Part shown: in pieces, positions 12,501 to 27,500 of the stretch
How positions within the stretch are numbered: position 1 is the stretch's first letter
How the letters are laid out: every line of letters begins with the position of its first letter
NCBI GenBank assembly: GCA_935421135.1
Contig: OW285188.1
Coordinates: 4,020,733 to 4,084,732, forward strand
Source: Bugulina stolonifera
Lineage: Eukaryota; Bryozoa; Gymnolaemata; Cheilostomatida; Bugulidae
DNA: 64,000 nt
Direction of reading: 5' to 3'
Position numbers and translations under genes: made by a program
Notes under the pieces: generated by a model
Told to the model about the DNA's origin: nothing
Databases searched by the model: none
The model's input: only the letters and a program-made list of their open reading frames with translations

Positions 12501-15500
12501 CGTACACGTACACGTACACGTACACGTACACGTACACGTACACGTACACGTACACGTACACGTACACGTACACGTACACGTACACGTACACGTACACGTA
12601 CACGTACACGTACACGTACACGTACACGTACACGTACACGTACACGTACACCTACACGTACACCTACACGTACACCTACACGTACACCTACACGTACACC
12701 TACACGTACACCTACACGTACATATACACGAGATACAGTTACCTACATGCAATGTATATAATAATGTATAAATATGTATGCAGCATACGCATACATGTAA
12801 TTTTGTAATATTAGCCATAACTTTACCGGTTGCACATTATACTGCCGTTGAATTAGTGGAAGATCATTCTAAATTGAATTTCAAAAAGGCAAGAATTTTA
12901 GGAATGTTGTCTACCAGTGATGGGTTAATATTATTAAACAATTTGGAGCACTTTTACTCACTGCTATTGGAGGTACATAGTTACAGGGAAGATAATTAGG
13001 GAGATTGTTGCAAGTTGAAGTACTATTGGAGTTGGATGTACCAGCTTAGCTTAGCCTGAGATTCGGGACTGATTTGTCACACACCATCAATAGTCTGAAC
13101 AGGGTAATCTGAGCCACAGGCAGGGTTATGAAATACTAGGGTGAAAGGCTGGTACATAAAACACCACACCAACCTCACTAACTCAGTGAGTTTTGCCTAT
13201 TTCCAAGTACGCTGCCATACCTACTTTATAGATACAGATTCTTTATTCTGTCTCCGTTATATTACTAATTATGATAAGTTTATTGATTATGATAATTTTT
13301 TACTATTGTATTGACTTCAATAGGATCTGAGGACTCAGTGGTCCTGTTTATTCAAAGCGATTTAAATATAAAAGTATCATGGCACGATCTAACAGCATAC
13401 TATGTAGGCATAGGAAGTATTTACATTACAGTAGTTTGAATAAATTAGTACAATATACAAGTATTGAATAGCTACCAGGGGACACAACTACTGCTGTAAT
13501 AACTCTCTATAATAGGAGAGGCACAGTTTATTATTAGCTCTACAGAGTTGAGACTTTGGCTATGTAAAAATGTGAAGCATGTGTCACAAATAGATTATTG
13601 TTATCTTAACTAAAGATATTAAATAAATAAATACAACTAAATATAACATAAGTAGCTGTGTGTATCCTACATAGTACAGTCTACAGATGATATAGCTTAC
13701 CAGTCTTCTAGTTACCACGAGAGCACGTTTTATAGTGGACCACATTCTACCCAACAGCACAGCATTACACACACAGCACATGTATGGAGAGGATGTTTAT
13801 ATGAGAGACATAATAGAGGAATACCTTTAGTTGGTGTATATTCATTATACAAACAGTTCAACTTTATCCAAATAAATCAATTTAGCTAAAATGATTGGCG
13901 TCTATTGCTTCTAAACCCTTCCCTTACTCAGTAGCTGCTCCAAGTGGATAGTTTATCATAATAATATATATACTTGTAAAATAGATGAAAAGTAAGTACT
14001 TTGTATGCTGCTAATTATAGTTCATTAGGAAACTGTAATATATACATAGCTGTAACCTACTAACCCTGTATAACCTACGGTGTTTATAACTACAGTATAT
14101 ACAGATGTATGTACATACTGTACAGGGCTAAGTAAACAAGGTAAACATGTCATCTCCATATCCTTTCCTATTATATACTAAATCTTCGAGACATATATGG
14201 GAGCACCCTACCTGCCCAATGAATATCTAGCATATGTTCTAAGGCTACTGCCTTTCATACAAACATCTCTGTGCACTGTATTAATGCACCACTACTACAG
14301 CAGCTATCTAATAGCTAATGTTATTAGTATAATATACTAGTGTTACTAACAGTAAGATGCATGTCATCTAATTACCTACACATGTGTGCCAGCTGATTAA
14401 TTAATCAAATACTATTTTGTGTCTTTTTACAACTTGCAACATGTTGACCATTACACAGCCATTTCTTCAATTTATAACCAATAATAGAATAACAACTCTT
14501 GAATAAACAGTTCACACAATAACATTGCAATGCATCATGGGAAGAGGGGGGTTGGAGTTGTCCTTCCTCTGCATTACGAAAGGTATTAGCACAAACAGCA
14601 ACTACAAATAGTAACCTCGTCAGCTAATACTCCATACTATATTTACATGTAGTATAAAACACTGTCTTACCGCTACCATCATGCCACATTAGGCAATAAA
14701 GGACGTGACAAATTCAAACAATTCATAAGACACTCTATTCTAGCTGCATGAGAAGAGATCATAGTGATGAAGTGTTAGTCATACAGCTGACCTATATATT
14801 GGTAGTATTATTGTATACAGATATCTGGCTAATCTACCAAAGGCCTATGTGACTGATCATTACCTGTCTAGTTTTAATACACTGACAAGGTGACAGCCAG
14901 TAACACTGTCCTAAGTTTGAATTAGTTGAGTTTACTTGCTGTTTACATTAAGCCATCATATAATATAGTGTAGGCTGCTGTCAGTGGGTAGAGACCTCAT
15001 AAATTAGCCCCATAATAACACATGTGCAGGTACATGTATTTGCAGCTTTATACAGGCACACCTGTAGGATATTGTTATGAGCCCAAGAAATGTGTAGAAT
15101 AAATTAGTCTACATGTCTATCATATCTGGAGATAAAATAAATAAAATAATATCATGCAACTGAAGATACAATTTTAAATATTTTTTGCATAATTTAAACA
15201 CGCAAACAAGGATGCTCCTTCTAAAGTTGTCCTCTCTCTTTGGTATTTTTCAAAGAAGAGAGAAGATAACTTCCGAAATCAAATTACAAGTAGTACAAAT
15301 TACTGACCTATCGTGTTTCATTAGAGTTAAATCACAAGATGTGTAGCGTGTTCCACCCTGGCAATATGCTGCAAACCTTAGCCAAGTGTGGTGAACACAT
15401 GTACAATTCTATTAATATAAATGGCTGATGAGCTGCAAACATATCAGGTATACTACATGTACATGTAGTACTAATACTAATTATACCAGTACTGCAATTA

Positions 15501-18500
15501 TACTGGTACAGTACCAGTGGTACTACTATTTATACTAGTACTGATACTGATATTTCTTACTCCTTGCTGATACTGATACTGATACTGGTACTACTAGTGG
15601 TACTAATACTGGTACTAACACTGCTACTAGCACTAGTACTAGTACTAGCATCACAAAAACCTAAATTATAAAATGATAAATCTCAACTGGCTATTCTGCT
15701 TAAATTCTAGAAATTTACTACATAAGTAAATTCTGTAAATATTCCAGCTAATTCAGTAATAATCATATGCAGTGTACATGATGTAATACTAAGTAGGTCT
15801 GCACCTACAGTACTACAGTAGGTGCTATAGTATTACAGTAGGTGCTACAGTACTACAGTAGGTGCTACAGTACTACAGTAGGTGCTACAGTACTACAGTA
15901 GGTGCTACAGTACTACAGTAGGTGCTACAGTATTACAGTAGGTGCTATAGTATTACAGTAGGTGCTACAGTACTACAGTAGGTGCTATAGTATTACAGTA
16001 GGTGCTATAGTATTACAGTAGGTGCTATAGTACTACAGTAGGTGCTACAGTACTACAGTAGGTGCTACAGTACTACAGTAGGTGCTACAGTACTACAGTA
16101 GGTGCTACAGTACTACAGTAGGTGCTACAGTACTACAGTAGGTGCTACAGTACTACAGTAGGTGCTACAGTACTACAGTAGGTGCTACAGTACTACAGTA
16201 GGTGCTACAGTACTACAGTAGGTGATACAGTACTACAGTAGGTGCTACAGTACTACATTGTACTAAATACTGCATCAGGTTTACAGTTACAGTACTAACA
16301 ATCGGCTTATGGGCACTCATAAGTTATTATATTAACCAGAAGTTGTCCTCCCTTAAATTAGGGGAAGACAACTTCTAATTAAGATCAATAGCTTATGCCT
16401 GCCCATGCATGTGCTACACTCACCATGGCCTCCTGAAAGACTTCAGGCTTCATCACAACCACTCCATCTTGTATTGGGGGCAGGTTGTCTCCTGCAGAGT
16501 TTGGTCTTCTATTATTAGATAGCCGTGGTTTACTACCTCCATACCTAGAGAATCAACAAAGTTATATTCATGTCCAGCGAGGGCAGACAACTCATAAGCC
16601 ATGATAGAATTGGGCAGTGGTGAACATACTAATCCGTCCACCTAAAGTCACACAGTCTCACACTTTCCTGTGGTAGACAGTGAGCGGGTTCTGCCTCATC
16701 CTCAGTATAATAGAATCATTATTACACTGTATTGAGATATTTGTCGTGCAACTTGCTACCCTACACTACATTCATGCTGAGTCAGACATTGAATTAAAAT
16801 ATAAATAATGTTGTGTATAAGCAGACGCACTGTGTCTGGTTCATACATACATAAAATAAAATACCACTGCTTTTTTCTATGCAGGAAAAATAGACTTAGC
16901 AACAGAAGATATAACGGATTGATCAGACAGAGAGAAGAGGAAAGTAGAGTTCGAACTGGTAAGGACAGCGCGAGTTGAGGAGCATTAGCTACAGTTCTAG
17001 TGTGTTCTATCACATCTGCTGTATCCCACCATTGTAGCACCCCAGGACCATAAAGTACAGGGTACATATAGTATCAGTTGAGAGTATGTCTGATACATAT
17101 CAGTCCCACAGTGTAATCGCTATCAGCAACATGTAGATTCGACAAGACATCTGATATTTGTTTGCCCTTTGCATATCGCATGTTATCAGTATGTTACTAT
17201 TCATTGTCGTAGTGTGGTACTCTATTTATAGTTGTATTGTATATTTGCTATATAATAATATATATTATGTGCTTCAAACGGATACATTATATACAATACC
17301 TGATCAATAATTACAGAGTAAATATCACACCACTACCATATAATTCAATAGTAAAGTTCCAGGATATTCACGTAATGTCAATATTGTATGCTCATAGTTG
17401 TACTACGAATATAGACAACATTGTTTCAGTTTCGTATTATTTTCATATTAAAAATTATATGCCTATTTTCTGTCATTATTTCCTTGTATCTGAGAGAGAT
17501 AAGAATGGCAATGCTGTCTATTAATCTGCAAGTGGTAAATTAAAGGGGAGGTAACTTACACGTGTGTTGAGCTGAAATAGAACATAAGCCTAGTAAATAG
17601 TAGCAGTCGTTCCAGAAAAGTAGAATAAGATGGGAGAAGAAGAAAATAATGCTCTCACTAAAAAGCACACACATTTCGCAATAGAACCATATACACACTT
17701 AGACAGTACACATGCATACATGTATGACAATGAGACTACTTACACACTTAGTGACCTTTGTCCTATAAATCTTTGTTTATTCGACTCTAGCTGCTTTGGA
17801 AGGTCTTGACATTTGTCGAAATCTGCCATTTCTACTTGAATACCCTGATCTCTCTGCCAAGGGAACCTGTTCTCACTTGTCTGTCCACAGATGTCATACT
17901 CCATATCGGCGGAGACTGAAGGTAGCTTTGGTTCTACAGACAGAGATTTACCGAGAGCTGCTTTCCTGATGGTCGATGGTGGGCCTGGATCTGAACGCAG
18001 ACGATGAACTGGGGGTTCAGTTATACTATTAGCTGAAGTAACATCAATGAACGGCCTCGAAGAAGCTAAACCGACTCTCCGCGAAATCTTAGATGTTCGT
18101 TGTTCCTCGGCAGGTGGACTTGGTGACACTTGAGCTTCTGTTTCTGCTCCATCGAGTCCAAGCTCGTCTAATGTGTCCTTGACATACTTAAGGAACTCGT
18201 CTGTCTGTAGCTGATGTCTATCTATAGCATCCCTGTGACTGACGGCTGTGTGCTCATCACTGAGCTTTCTCTCTTTCTGGTTGATGCAGGAATCTACATA
18301 AATATATAGTAGAATGTATCATTATTATACTATGATAGAAGAGAATTTGCATGGCACCATACCTATATGGTTACAGGTCTAGGTAGATGACTCAATTAAT
18401 TACATTGTTTGCCATTTGATCTCCATACTTGTGAATTTCTATCAACCTGTTATACTTTACGCTCACTGTATGCTCGCTGTCTTGCATAGAAATTTATTTT

Positions 18501-21500
18501 CCAATCTATTTGAGTACCTGTACTTACAACTATGACTTAGGTATTTCTTCTAGCAATGGTGAATGCAATATTACTGCTTTAGATACACCTTCAACAATCT
18601 TTTGCTAAGTACATGTAGAATGTAAACACCTTGTATTAGTGTAGCTTGCGTAACTGATGTGAAATAATCCATCACTGCCCAAATATTGATTACATTTGAA
18701 TACCTCCATGAGTCTGTGAGGAACTATAGGACAATTCATTGTATAATTTTTCAAACAAAGCAATTATTTATGTGCACATTGCTTGTGATCACTCAGCTCA
18801 AGTCTATGAAAGGTACAAAAAGAACTCACAGCAGTAGCCATAAATCTTAATTAATTTGATGGATCTAGGCTTGAACCTTGGGCTTAAAAACTAATGTGCT
18901 CTTACTCCTACTGATATATTATGCTTTGAACGTTTAGGCGACCAGTAACCATATTCATATCTTAGACCTTGACACCTACACACCCAAATATTAACTCCCC
19001 CCTCGGTTTTATCAAATGACTGGGCATGTATGATGGTTTGGAGGCCATTCTTTTAAAAGATGACTCATTTGGGTCAGAATGTCATAGGTCAAGGTGTCTG
19101 ACGTCTAGCTACCCACAGTCAGCCAAAAGTCATGACGATACATGTAACGACAACTCTGGTAATATTGAAAATAGTCTTTGTTCATTGTCATTGTCTTTGT
19201 TCATCAATCAATACCACGATCAAGGGGGGACAAGCCTTCCTATATTATGTGTATAATTGAAGCCATATACAGTGATGTCATTGAGCCAGTTTAGACAGGA
19301 TGTGATTTAGACATTTGTTGAAGGAATGAAACAGAGACATTCGCTACAGGAATACGAACAGTAACTGTACTGTGTAGAAGATTCACGCTGTATTTTATGA
19401 CATAAAAAATGTTGAGCTGCCGCAAACAGCAGTATAACAATCACAGAGTTAACCAAAGTGCCATCCTGCCAGCTGCAATACACTTCAACTCATATCTAAT
19501 TGTAGATAGTATGCTTCCTTGTTACATAAACTTCTTTTATCTGGGAGGAAAAATATGTGTGTATTATACTGATAATGGGCCCAGGTGTGAATATCCTGTT
19601 TGACATTGTGGGATGCATTAGTTGACTGACATGACTTGTATTTGTCCATGTGTTGACACATGTATGTTGTCTAAACCACCTTAGTCATGTATTAGAGAGA
19701 TAAGGTGGCTCCTAATGCAATATGAATAGCATTGGGTACCTGTTGCCTAAAGCCCAGTGTTGAGTCTACTGCTAATCGCCATAACATCCTACTGGGATTC
19801 CAAGAGCACATAGAACCCAGGCTATGATTATAATAACACAGAGTGCCTCAAGATAGGCTTTGTATAATACATGTACCTCTGAGAGTTTGTTGAGGTCAGC
19901 CATTGAGATATGAATAAATATGCATATATTTATGTGGGGTATTTACATGCACTGTATAAACTATGTATTATTCATGATTATCTGCAGAGAAACCTGTTTA
20001 ATGCAGTAGTAATCTGCAGAAGGATCGTAATGGGAAATAAGAATTGAAGTCAACTTTAACCATATAGTGCCAGTTCACAGAATAGACTGCTTATTATACA
20101 ATGTCAATCTTCAATAGAAGTCGGTGCACAGGTAGTTGTCACCTAAACCAAAGCAATTCACAGTATAGCGATCTTAAAGCTACATGTAGGAGTAGAGCGG
20201 TAGCACTTTACTTTGATTGGTTGGAATGAATACTTGGTCTGGTCTCTAGTGAAAGGGGGTCCCTATTGGGACAGTAGGAAAACTGTGAATGGCCCCCCTT
20301 AGATTATATTATATTTTATTATGGCAAATGATGTAGACTCATAAATAAATCTCTCTGTTATCTTGTTTGACAGGCAGACGGTCTGCACTGAGAAGTGTGC
20401 TGCAGAAGTGAATGATGAGAGAGCGATAGTTATCCAGATACCAATCCATCATTCATCTGTGACACGTACATTCACAACTAGACGACAACTAGTAAGACAG
20501 GCTGGTAGACAAAGCATAAGACAGCGACAGCGGAATCACCTTCACCTTCGTGCAGGTGTCTGACACCGCATACAGCTAGCTACCATGTTGACTAGTTGTA
20601 AGCAGGTGTGATATGAACTTCCCAAGCTTCATAGCTTCAAATCAGAAATACAAAATGGAGCTCGTGGTTCTACATGCTGTTCCACTGGCTAGCCTAGCCG
20701 ACAGCTCAACCTCACTACTTTTTCTATTTCGTTGGATGTTTTGTCTTATCTACACCGATAAGCGGAATGTGGTGAAAGAGGCTCCATAATGCAACCTCAC
20801 TGAAAGCTATCCAATTTTTACTTGCAATTAAACTTTTTTGACACCTGATAAGGAGCCTTATGGTGAATACAGTATGCATACCTGGAGGTAGCACCACAGT
20901 AATAAATGTGACTCTATACACTACGTAGCAACCAGAATAACTAATAATCGCCAAGATGGTGGACGACCACCAAGATGGTGGCATCCAATACTGTCTACGA
21001 TCCCATTACTGAGTGACTACACCTTAATATTTCTCCCGCTTATCTTGAAATGTACACTGAATAAATATTTCACATTGTATAAAAGTGACAGAGTGTCATA
21101 TGATAGCATTACATATTTACATATTTAATTATTGGAAAGCCGTCTCCCCAAATATCAATTAACATTAACCAACAAAAAACTTATAAGTTGTAATAAGTGT
21201 AAGTGTAGAATATACGTACATGTGATCAAAAGGGTGCCTCTGTTGACAGTGGCATGTATTGCTTAGTGGGGGTGCGATAGATTATTTGAACGAGAGTTCA
21301 AGAGCCCTGATAATCTTAATTCAACAAAGTAATAAAGTTACTATTTGTTTGCACATACTTGAATATACACTATCAAATTTTCTTAATATGATAAAAATGT
21401 ATCATTATTTGCTAAAAATATCCATGAAAGTAAAATATAGACACATGAGCTACATGTAGGCTGGTCATACTACACTTGTGTACCAATGTACCTTGAGTAG

Positions 21501-24500
21501 TGCATATAGACTGTGTACCAATGTACTTTGAGTAGTGCATATAGACTGTGTACCATTGTACCTTGAGTAGTGCATATAGACTGTGTACCATTGTACCTTG
21601 AGTAGTGCATATAGACTGTGTACCATTGTACCTTGAGTAGTGCATATAGGCTGTGTACCATTGTACCTTGAGTAGTGCATATAGACTGTGTACCATTGTA
21701 CCTTGAGTAGTGCATATAGACTGTGTACCATTGTACCTTGAGTAGTGCATATAGACTGTGTACCAAATGTATCACAAGTAGATTAGCCTTATAGGTATTC
21801 TAATCCATCACATCACGTTGACAATAGATAGCATAGTATAAAGTACATGTACATACATGGGGATATTGCAGGCAAGGGGGGAACATGCCTTGAGAGAGAA
21901 GGCTAGCATAGCATGAGGTACATGAGGAACTAGTATTAGTATTTGGCATCAAATCTACATTGTAGATTGTAATTATAAGTCATTGACTTGAAAAATTTGA
22001 ATACTTGAATGATTGAGTGTATTATAGGCTACCTTCTAGAGTGGTCAACACAATCAAATAAACTCTACTGATACAGGTAGAGAATGACCACTAGGGTCAT
22101 CTAGTAGGCAGTGCAGTCGTACTTTATCATTGTAATGCAATACTACGTCTTGTAGTTTCCCCTGCTCAGATGTTAGCATAACTGATCGGTACCTGGCCTT
22201 GACCCCCCAAGCGTGCCAGTGGTCAAATTGATGATTGACCGCCGACTTTGGACCCAGAGTTATTAGTCTAAATTTGTACTGTCAAACGTACCTGTCGACT
22301 GCTTTGAAAGTTCTGAACCCAGGCTATACAGAGTCAGTGTTGGTGCAAGTCATACAGGCTACTAATAGTGCATACCTTACTATTACTAGTATCATTTCCT
22401 CTTTGCTTTTCTACTTTCACTACCATTATGGTTTTAATTCATTTAGGACCTGCAAAACCCGTTAGCTCAAGTCATGAACTTAATTTTGACTTGAGAATTG
22501 AGATAGAAGCCCATACTGATAATTGAAATGGTGATAGTTGTACAGACCTCAGCTGTTTACTCTCCAAACAGACTTGGGATTACCCAACTAATCTAAACTG
22601 TTGTATTAGTTAGTATTAGGCTATATTATAGTAATAGATTAGTAGGCCTACCAAACATCTGCATCCAATGACTTTACTTTAAATAACTTCGAACAAGTTG
22701 TGCAAAATAATTTTGGTAAAAAGATTCGCAAATTCTAACATAGCCTTTGTTTTTCCCCAAAACTCAAGCAAGAGAAGTTATCTTTCCTATTTTTGTACAT
22801 GTCCTTCCACCCAACATTGCTTCTTGTTAGGAATTCCAAACCAAAATGAGGCATCAGTGGAGTGAGGGGAGGGGAGGGGAAAGGGTGGGATAGGTAGGGT
22901 AGGAGGAAAGTGAGAGTGGGGATGAGGGGGAATAGTCAGTCAGACATTGCTAGGGATTATTTCATTAGTATACCAACACCAGGAATGTTAGGTGTGGTCC
23001 AGTTTTCTAGTGGTAGGTGCTTCATCCTAAACCACTACTACACGGTACAACACAGCATGGCTGCACCACTACTCAGCCACTCCTGTTTACTGTGTCACTT
23101 ATACAGTATGATTGCAGACTTTAAAAAGACCAACCCTGGACTTGAAATTGATAAGCCACCTGAAATTTAGCAATCAGAGCAGACCACTTCTACATGTAAA
23201 TGTATGTGTCGCTTTAACTAACATAGTTAAAGGACTGGTAAAAATGGCGAACAGTGAGGGGGCTGCATACTATATTATATACATACATGTATAAATGTTT
23301 TATTCATAGAATTTCTGTAGCTTTGATTTAAATGGAGAATTTTTATGACTATTGTACTTTATGCAAGTGGAACCTGTGCATGTAGCTTATATAAGTGCAT
23401 TTTTATTTGAACAAATACATAGCCTGCAGAGCATATTTGATATATACATGTACATGTAGGTACATAATATATATACATGTACATGTAGGTACATACAATG
23501 ATATACATATATGTGATAAGTAGAGTGATTAGATAGAGGGTACCAACTTAGAAGTAGAAGATATTATTTAGTATATATCCTATCTAGATTTTGGAAATAA
23601 TCTAAACTAACCAATGCAATTAACGCAGCCAACGCAACCAACGCAGCCAACGCAGCCAACGCAACCAACACAACCAGCGGAGTTTAAGCTGTATTTGGGG
23701 CGTTTTACACATCTTCATTCATATATACTGAGATATACTTATTTAATAAATACTAATAAAACACAAGCTTCAAGTTTTTTGTAGCCTAAGACACTTCGCT
23801 ACTACCAACCAAACAAGGTAAATGCCACCAGTCTAATGTATATATATTATATAATAGCATAAACTACGTGAGTGTGCCGTATTATACGAATATTATGATA
23901 ATGATGCAAAATAGTTTCATGTCGCGCGAAGAAAAGAAGCAGAAATCATGTAGATGAATCTTCTGGCAGCAGCTCAATCGAATACAAACTGAACCAAGAC
24001 AGTGACCTATAAAAAGCTTAGAATATATTTAAGCATATTTAAAACTTCATTTTATTCAAAACTATACTCTGCAACAGGATGGTGTCCCAAGCGCACTCTA
24101 CTGCTGCCTACATCAAACATTTTTGATCAGCTGCGAAGACATAAGGGATAGGAAATGAGTCTACTTTATATAATATAGATGTACATGTACATAATGTATG
24201 ATGCATATAAGCCCAAGCAGCAGATCATAACTATCACTAATTTGTCAGATAGACGGAGAGAATTCCAAGGCCTACAGCACTGAATATCAGCAGCAGACAT
24301 CTTGGCCAACATATAATATTAGCAGCAGACATCTTGGCCAATGTATAATATGGTGTTGACGAACATGAAATTGTTCAATTACCAGCGTTACCTTTGTAAC
24401 CAGAAATGGAAGATACAAGGAGTAGGTAGTTACTTAGTAAACTCACAAATTAGAACTATAACTACTAGCTTACCTGTTATCGACAGCATGCCGCTCCACA

Positions 24501-27500
24501 TCGATGTTGTATTATATTATACAGCTTACATGAATAAACACAATATTTTTACACCTTAGCAAAATCTCATGCCAGTGGGATTATACACGTCTAGTACAAC
24601 CACTTGACCATACAATCCTTAGTGTCAACCTTGTGAGCTGGTGTATGCTACGCTACTCTACTGAGCATGTAGATGAGATGTTAGATAATTTATCTGTAGA
24701 CACTGCTTACCCTTCCCATCGTCCTCTTCAGAATCATCATACTGTATAAGCACATCCCTCCATTTAGATTGCATGACATGTCTTTGCATAAGAATAGAAG
24801 GAGTTGAATACATCCCTTCAGCCTTATTGTATAACTTTGTATAAAAACATCTAATTACTATCACACTACAGTTGCATTGAGAAGCTCTTATCTATAAGTA
24901 ATCAAATAACTTGAAGTTTTACCGAATTCTCTCGTTTAAAATGACAGTTCCATGCGGTGTATGGTTTCCTACAGTATGAATATAAACTATTATAATGCGC
25001 CATCAACGCCTACTGCCCAGTAAGAATGCATATTAATATCACTAATGGTTAGCACAAAGTTATTAATAATAATGTATTTGTGGAGTAAGCAAACAGTATA
25101 CCACTTGAGTGCATAAGCCTGAAATAATGTTCCTCTATTTCAATGGTCTATAATGCTATCTAAACTCTGGATAAGCATCAGATAATAAAATATGTGGCCA
25201 TATATATATTACTAATACCCTTCATGGTTTAAACTCTCTTTATAATCTATATATAAACAAATTTAATGTTAGAAATGGTGGCATAGCAAAGTTAAATCCT
25301 CTTCCAAGCTAATGCAGACTAGAATGTTCTTTAAATAATTCAACAGAATTCGTCTACAAGCTCAAAAGTAGGTATAATTTTATATGAATGTGGCATAGCC
25401 AGTAGTTTTTGTCAAGATTTCAGCAAAACTATATCACTCACTACCAGATATATCTGCTAAATGCAATGATAAGAGCTAAGGCTATTAGTAGTCTGTTCCT
25501 GTACTATGCATACAACTATTGGCATGTTTGTAGCCTGTGAGTCTCAAATCTAAAAACCTGAGAACTGGGATTACAGAACCAAATCTGAGAATTGTGAGAA
25601 GTTGTGTCACCTTAGGTGTTAGACAAAGATCTGTAATGCACGCATATTCTGAAAAATCCCACTCACTGGGTATGACAACTCTGAATCAGGTCAGCTCATA
25701 AATAAAATATTAAAATACAGAAGCCCTGTATTTGGGGTGATGCAGTCAATATTAATATTTACTGATGCAATGTTCACGTTATTTACTGATTTAACACGAG
25801 GTATCTATAATTTTGATAATAATCACTAGTGTGTGACATGATGGCACAACTTCCAATTACAACAAGTCACGACTCACGAGAGGTTTGACAAAGAAAGGGT
25901 ATGACTCCTCATATACAATGCATATATACATGTACATGTAATATAATATAACCAAAAATGCATGTTTGGCTGTGCACAATAATACGTTTCATATTATTCA
26001 TTGTGTTTTAATTATAAATAGTAATACAAGACGCATTTTTATTTTTTATTTATTTCCTAATAAATCAAAAATAAAAATGCGGCCTTCTATTGCTATTTAT
26101 AATTAAAATACTATCCCACACCAACATTTTCCCATTCATTGTGTTGTACTTTACATATCTTAATACATGTACATGTCTAACATTTGTAATGTCATGCGGT
26201 AGATTTAAACTAGAGCACCTATAATAGACCCTGCATCTCTGAAACAGTCATAATTAAAATGGAAAACTCAGTAAATATTTTACCGTGCATACATGTATAT
26301 TCGTGTAACACAGGATTCCTATAAAATGGCACGGTACCTGTAATATTAATGACAATTAATAAACTGTGCTATAACTGAGAAGTAACGGGATGCTGTAGTT
26401 GTGGTTAACTTGCTGATTTTTAGACCGCTTGAAGCCCCAAATAATCCTGCTGTGGAAGCTGAGCATCTCAAAACTCTACATCTATACTCAAAGCTCAGCT
26501 CCTGCCTGCTCAAACAAGCTTCAGACTTTGATAGGTGTGAAAGAAAAGGTGACAGACAAAAACAAATAGCGAACAGCCATCATGCAGTCATTCATAGTTC
26601 AGACTCGGAGGCAGCAGCTAGTAGCTTTGTGATGAACTTGTATTGGAAAAATGACATACTGGGAACATGTAAACTCATGCTAAGTTGTCCCCCTTGTTTT
26701 GTGGTAGGCTCTATTGTTCATGGTAGAGAGCAGCTTATAGTACTCTGCTCTACTCTACTACACTATTAGAGAATTGTCGGTTTTCTCTGTCAAAGTCTGA
26801 AACCAGAGAACAGAGAGTGAAACCACTGATATTATACAAGTAATTAATTATTAAATAATTGTTTGTGTATATTCAAACTACACTTTTACAGTGTTTCTTA
26901 TTATACTGCTGTGAATCCTCCTGGGGAAGATACTTCTCTTTTCTAATAATCAGTATTTAAATAATTATATAATTTTGATAAAAATCACAAAAATGACCTA
27001 CATCTAAAACAAGGAGCTATAGTTGCAACTCCTTGTTTCATTTTCCGTAATTAATCCCAGATAGGAAAACAGAGAGATCAACATGGCGAAGTGACTATGT
27101 GTCACATGAGTGTTTTAGGGTTGGATGATATGTACAGGAATCAAACCTTGATCTCCTTACATGGAAGTCCCAGGTGACAGCTGGACCTTGCCTAAAGCCA
27201 AATCTACTTGAAGTTGTCCTCTCTTAAAATTGAAATAAGCAGAAAGAATACAACTTCTTACATTGTCAATTCAATATCGATTTATTGTCTGATCGTTTTT
27301 GTTTCTGCCATTACATTATTATAATATTAATTAAAAGTCAAAATTGTCAGGAAATAGTAGGCAAAGAGAAACACTTATTCACCTCTAATAACAACTAGCA
27401 TTCACAGCTTTATTATAAACTACATATTGTATTACTTTGTAAATTCCGAAATAAAATGAAGGGGAATTACATGTTGGATCATTGATAAGTATTTTACTAA

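Larger units (their letters stand above)
12730..15460. other. RhoGEF intron, largely featureless
   Basis: AT-rich intron. It contains one hairpin repeat (15223-15272) and one weak exon candidate (13701-13781). I see no other coding or RNA gene. Confidence 0.5.

Noticed and set aside
12302..12818. 145-168-codon open frames
   Set aside because: Same hexamer array artefact; ends are random sequence without splice or codon signals.
15805..16256. CRISPR-like array
   Set aside because: Units are directly adjacent 20-bp repeats with no spacers, in an animal intron; this is a minisatellite.
20363..20563. Plus-strand 66-codon frame after a tttgacag acceptor, Arg/Gln-rich
   Set aside because: It could be a terminal exon, but no partner exon was found and Arg/Gln repetition is low-complexity; not listed as a gene.
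21412..21775. Three staggered frames with repeated HYSRYNGTQSI-like motifs
   Set aside because: A 35-bp unit shifts frame each copy and fills all three frames; no splice sites or conserved protein.
26401..26769. 122-codon plus-strand open frame
   Set aside because: No recognisable domain, no upstream exon, codon use not convincing; lies in the RhoGEF intron on the opposite strand.
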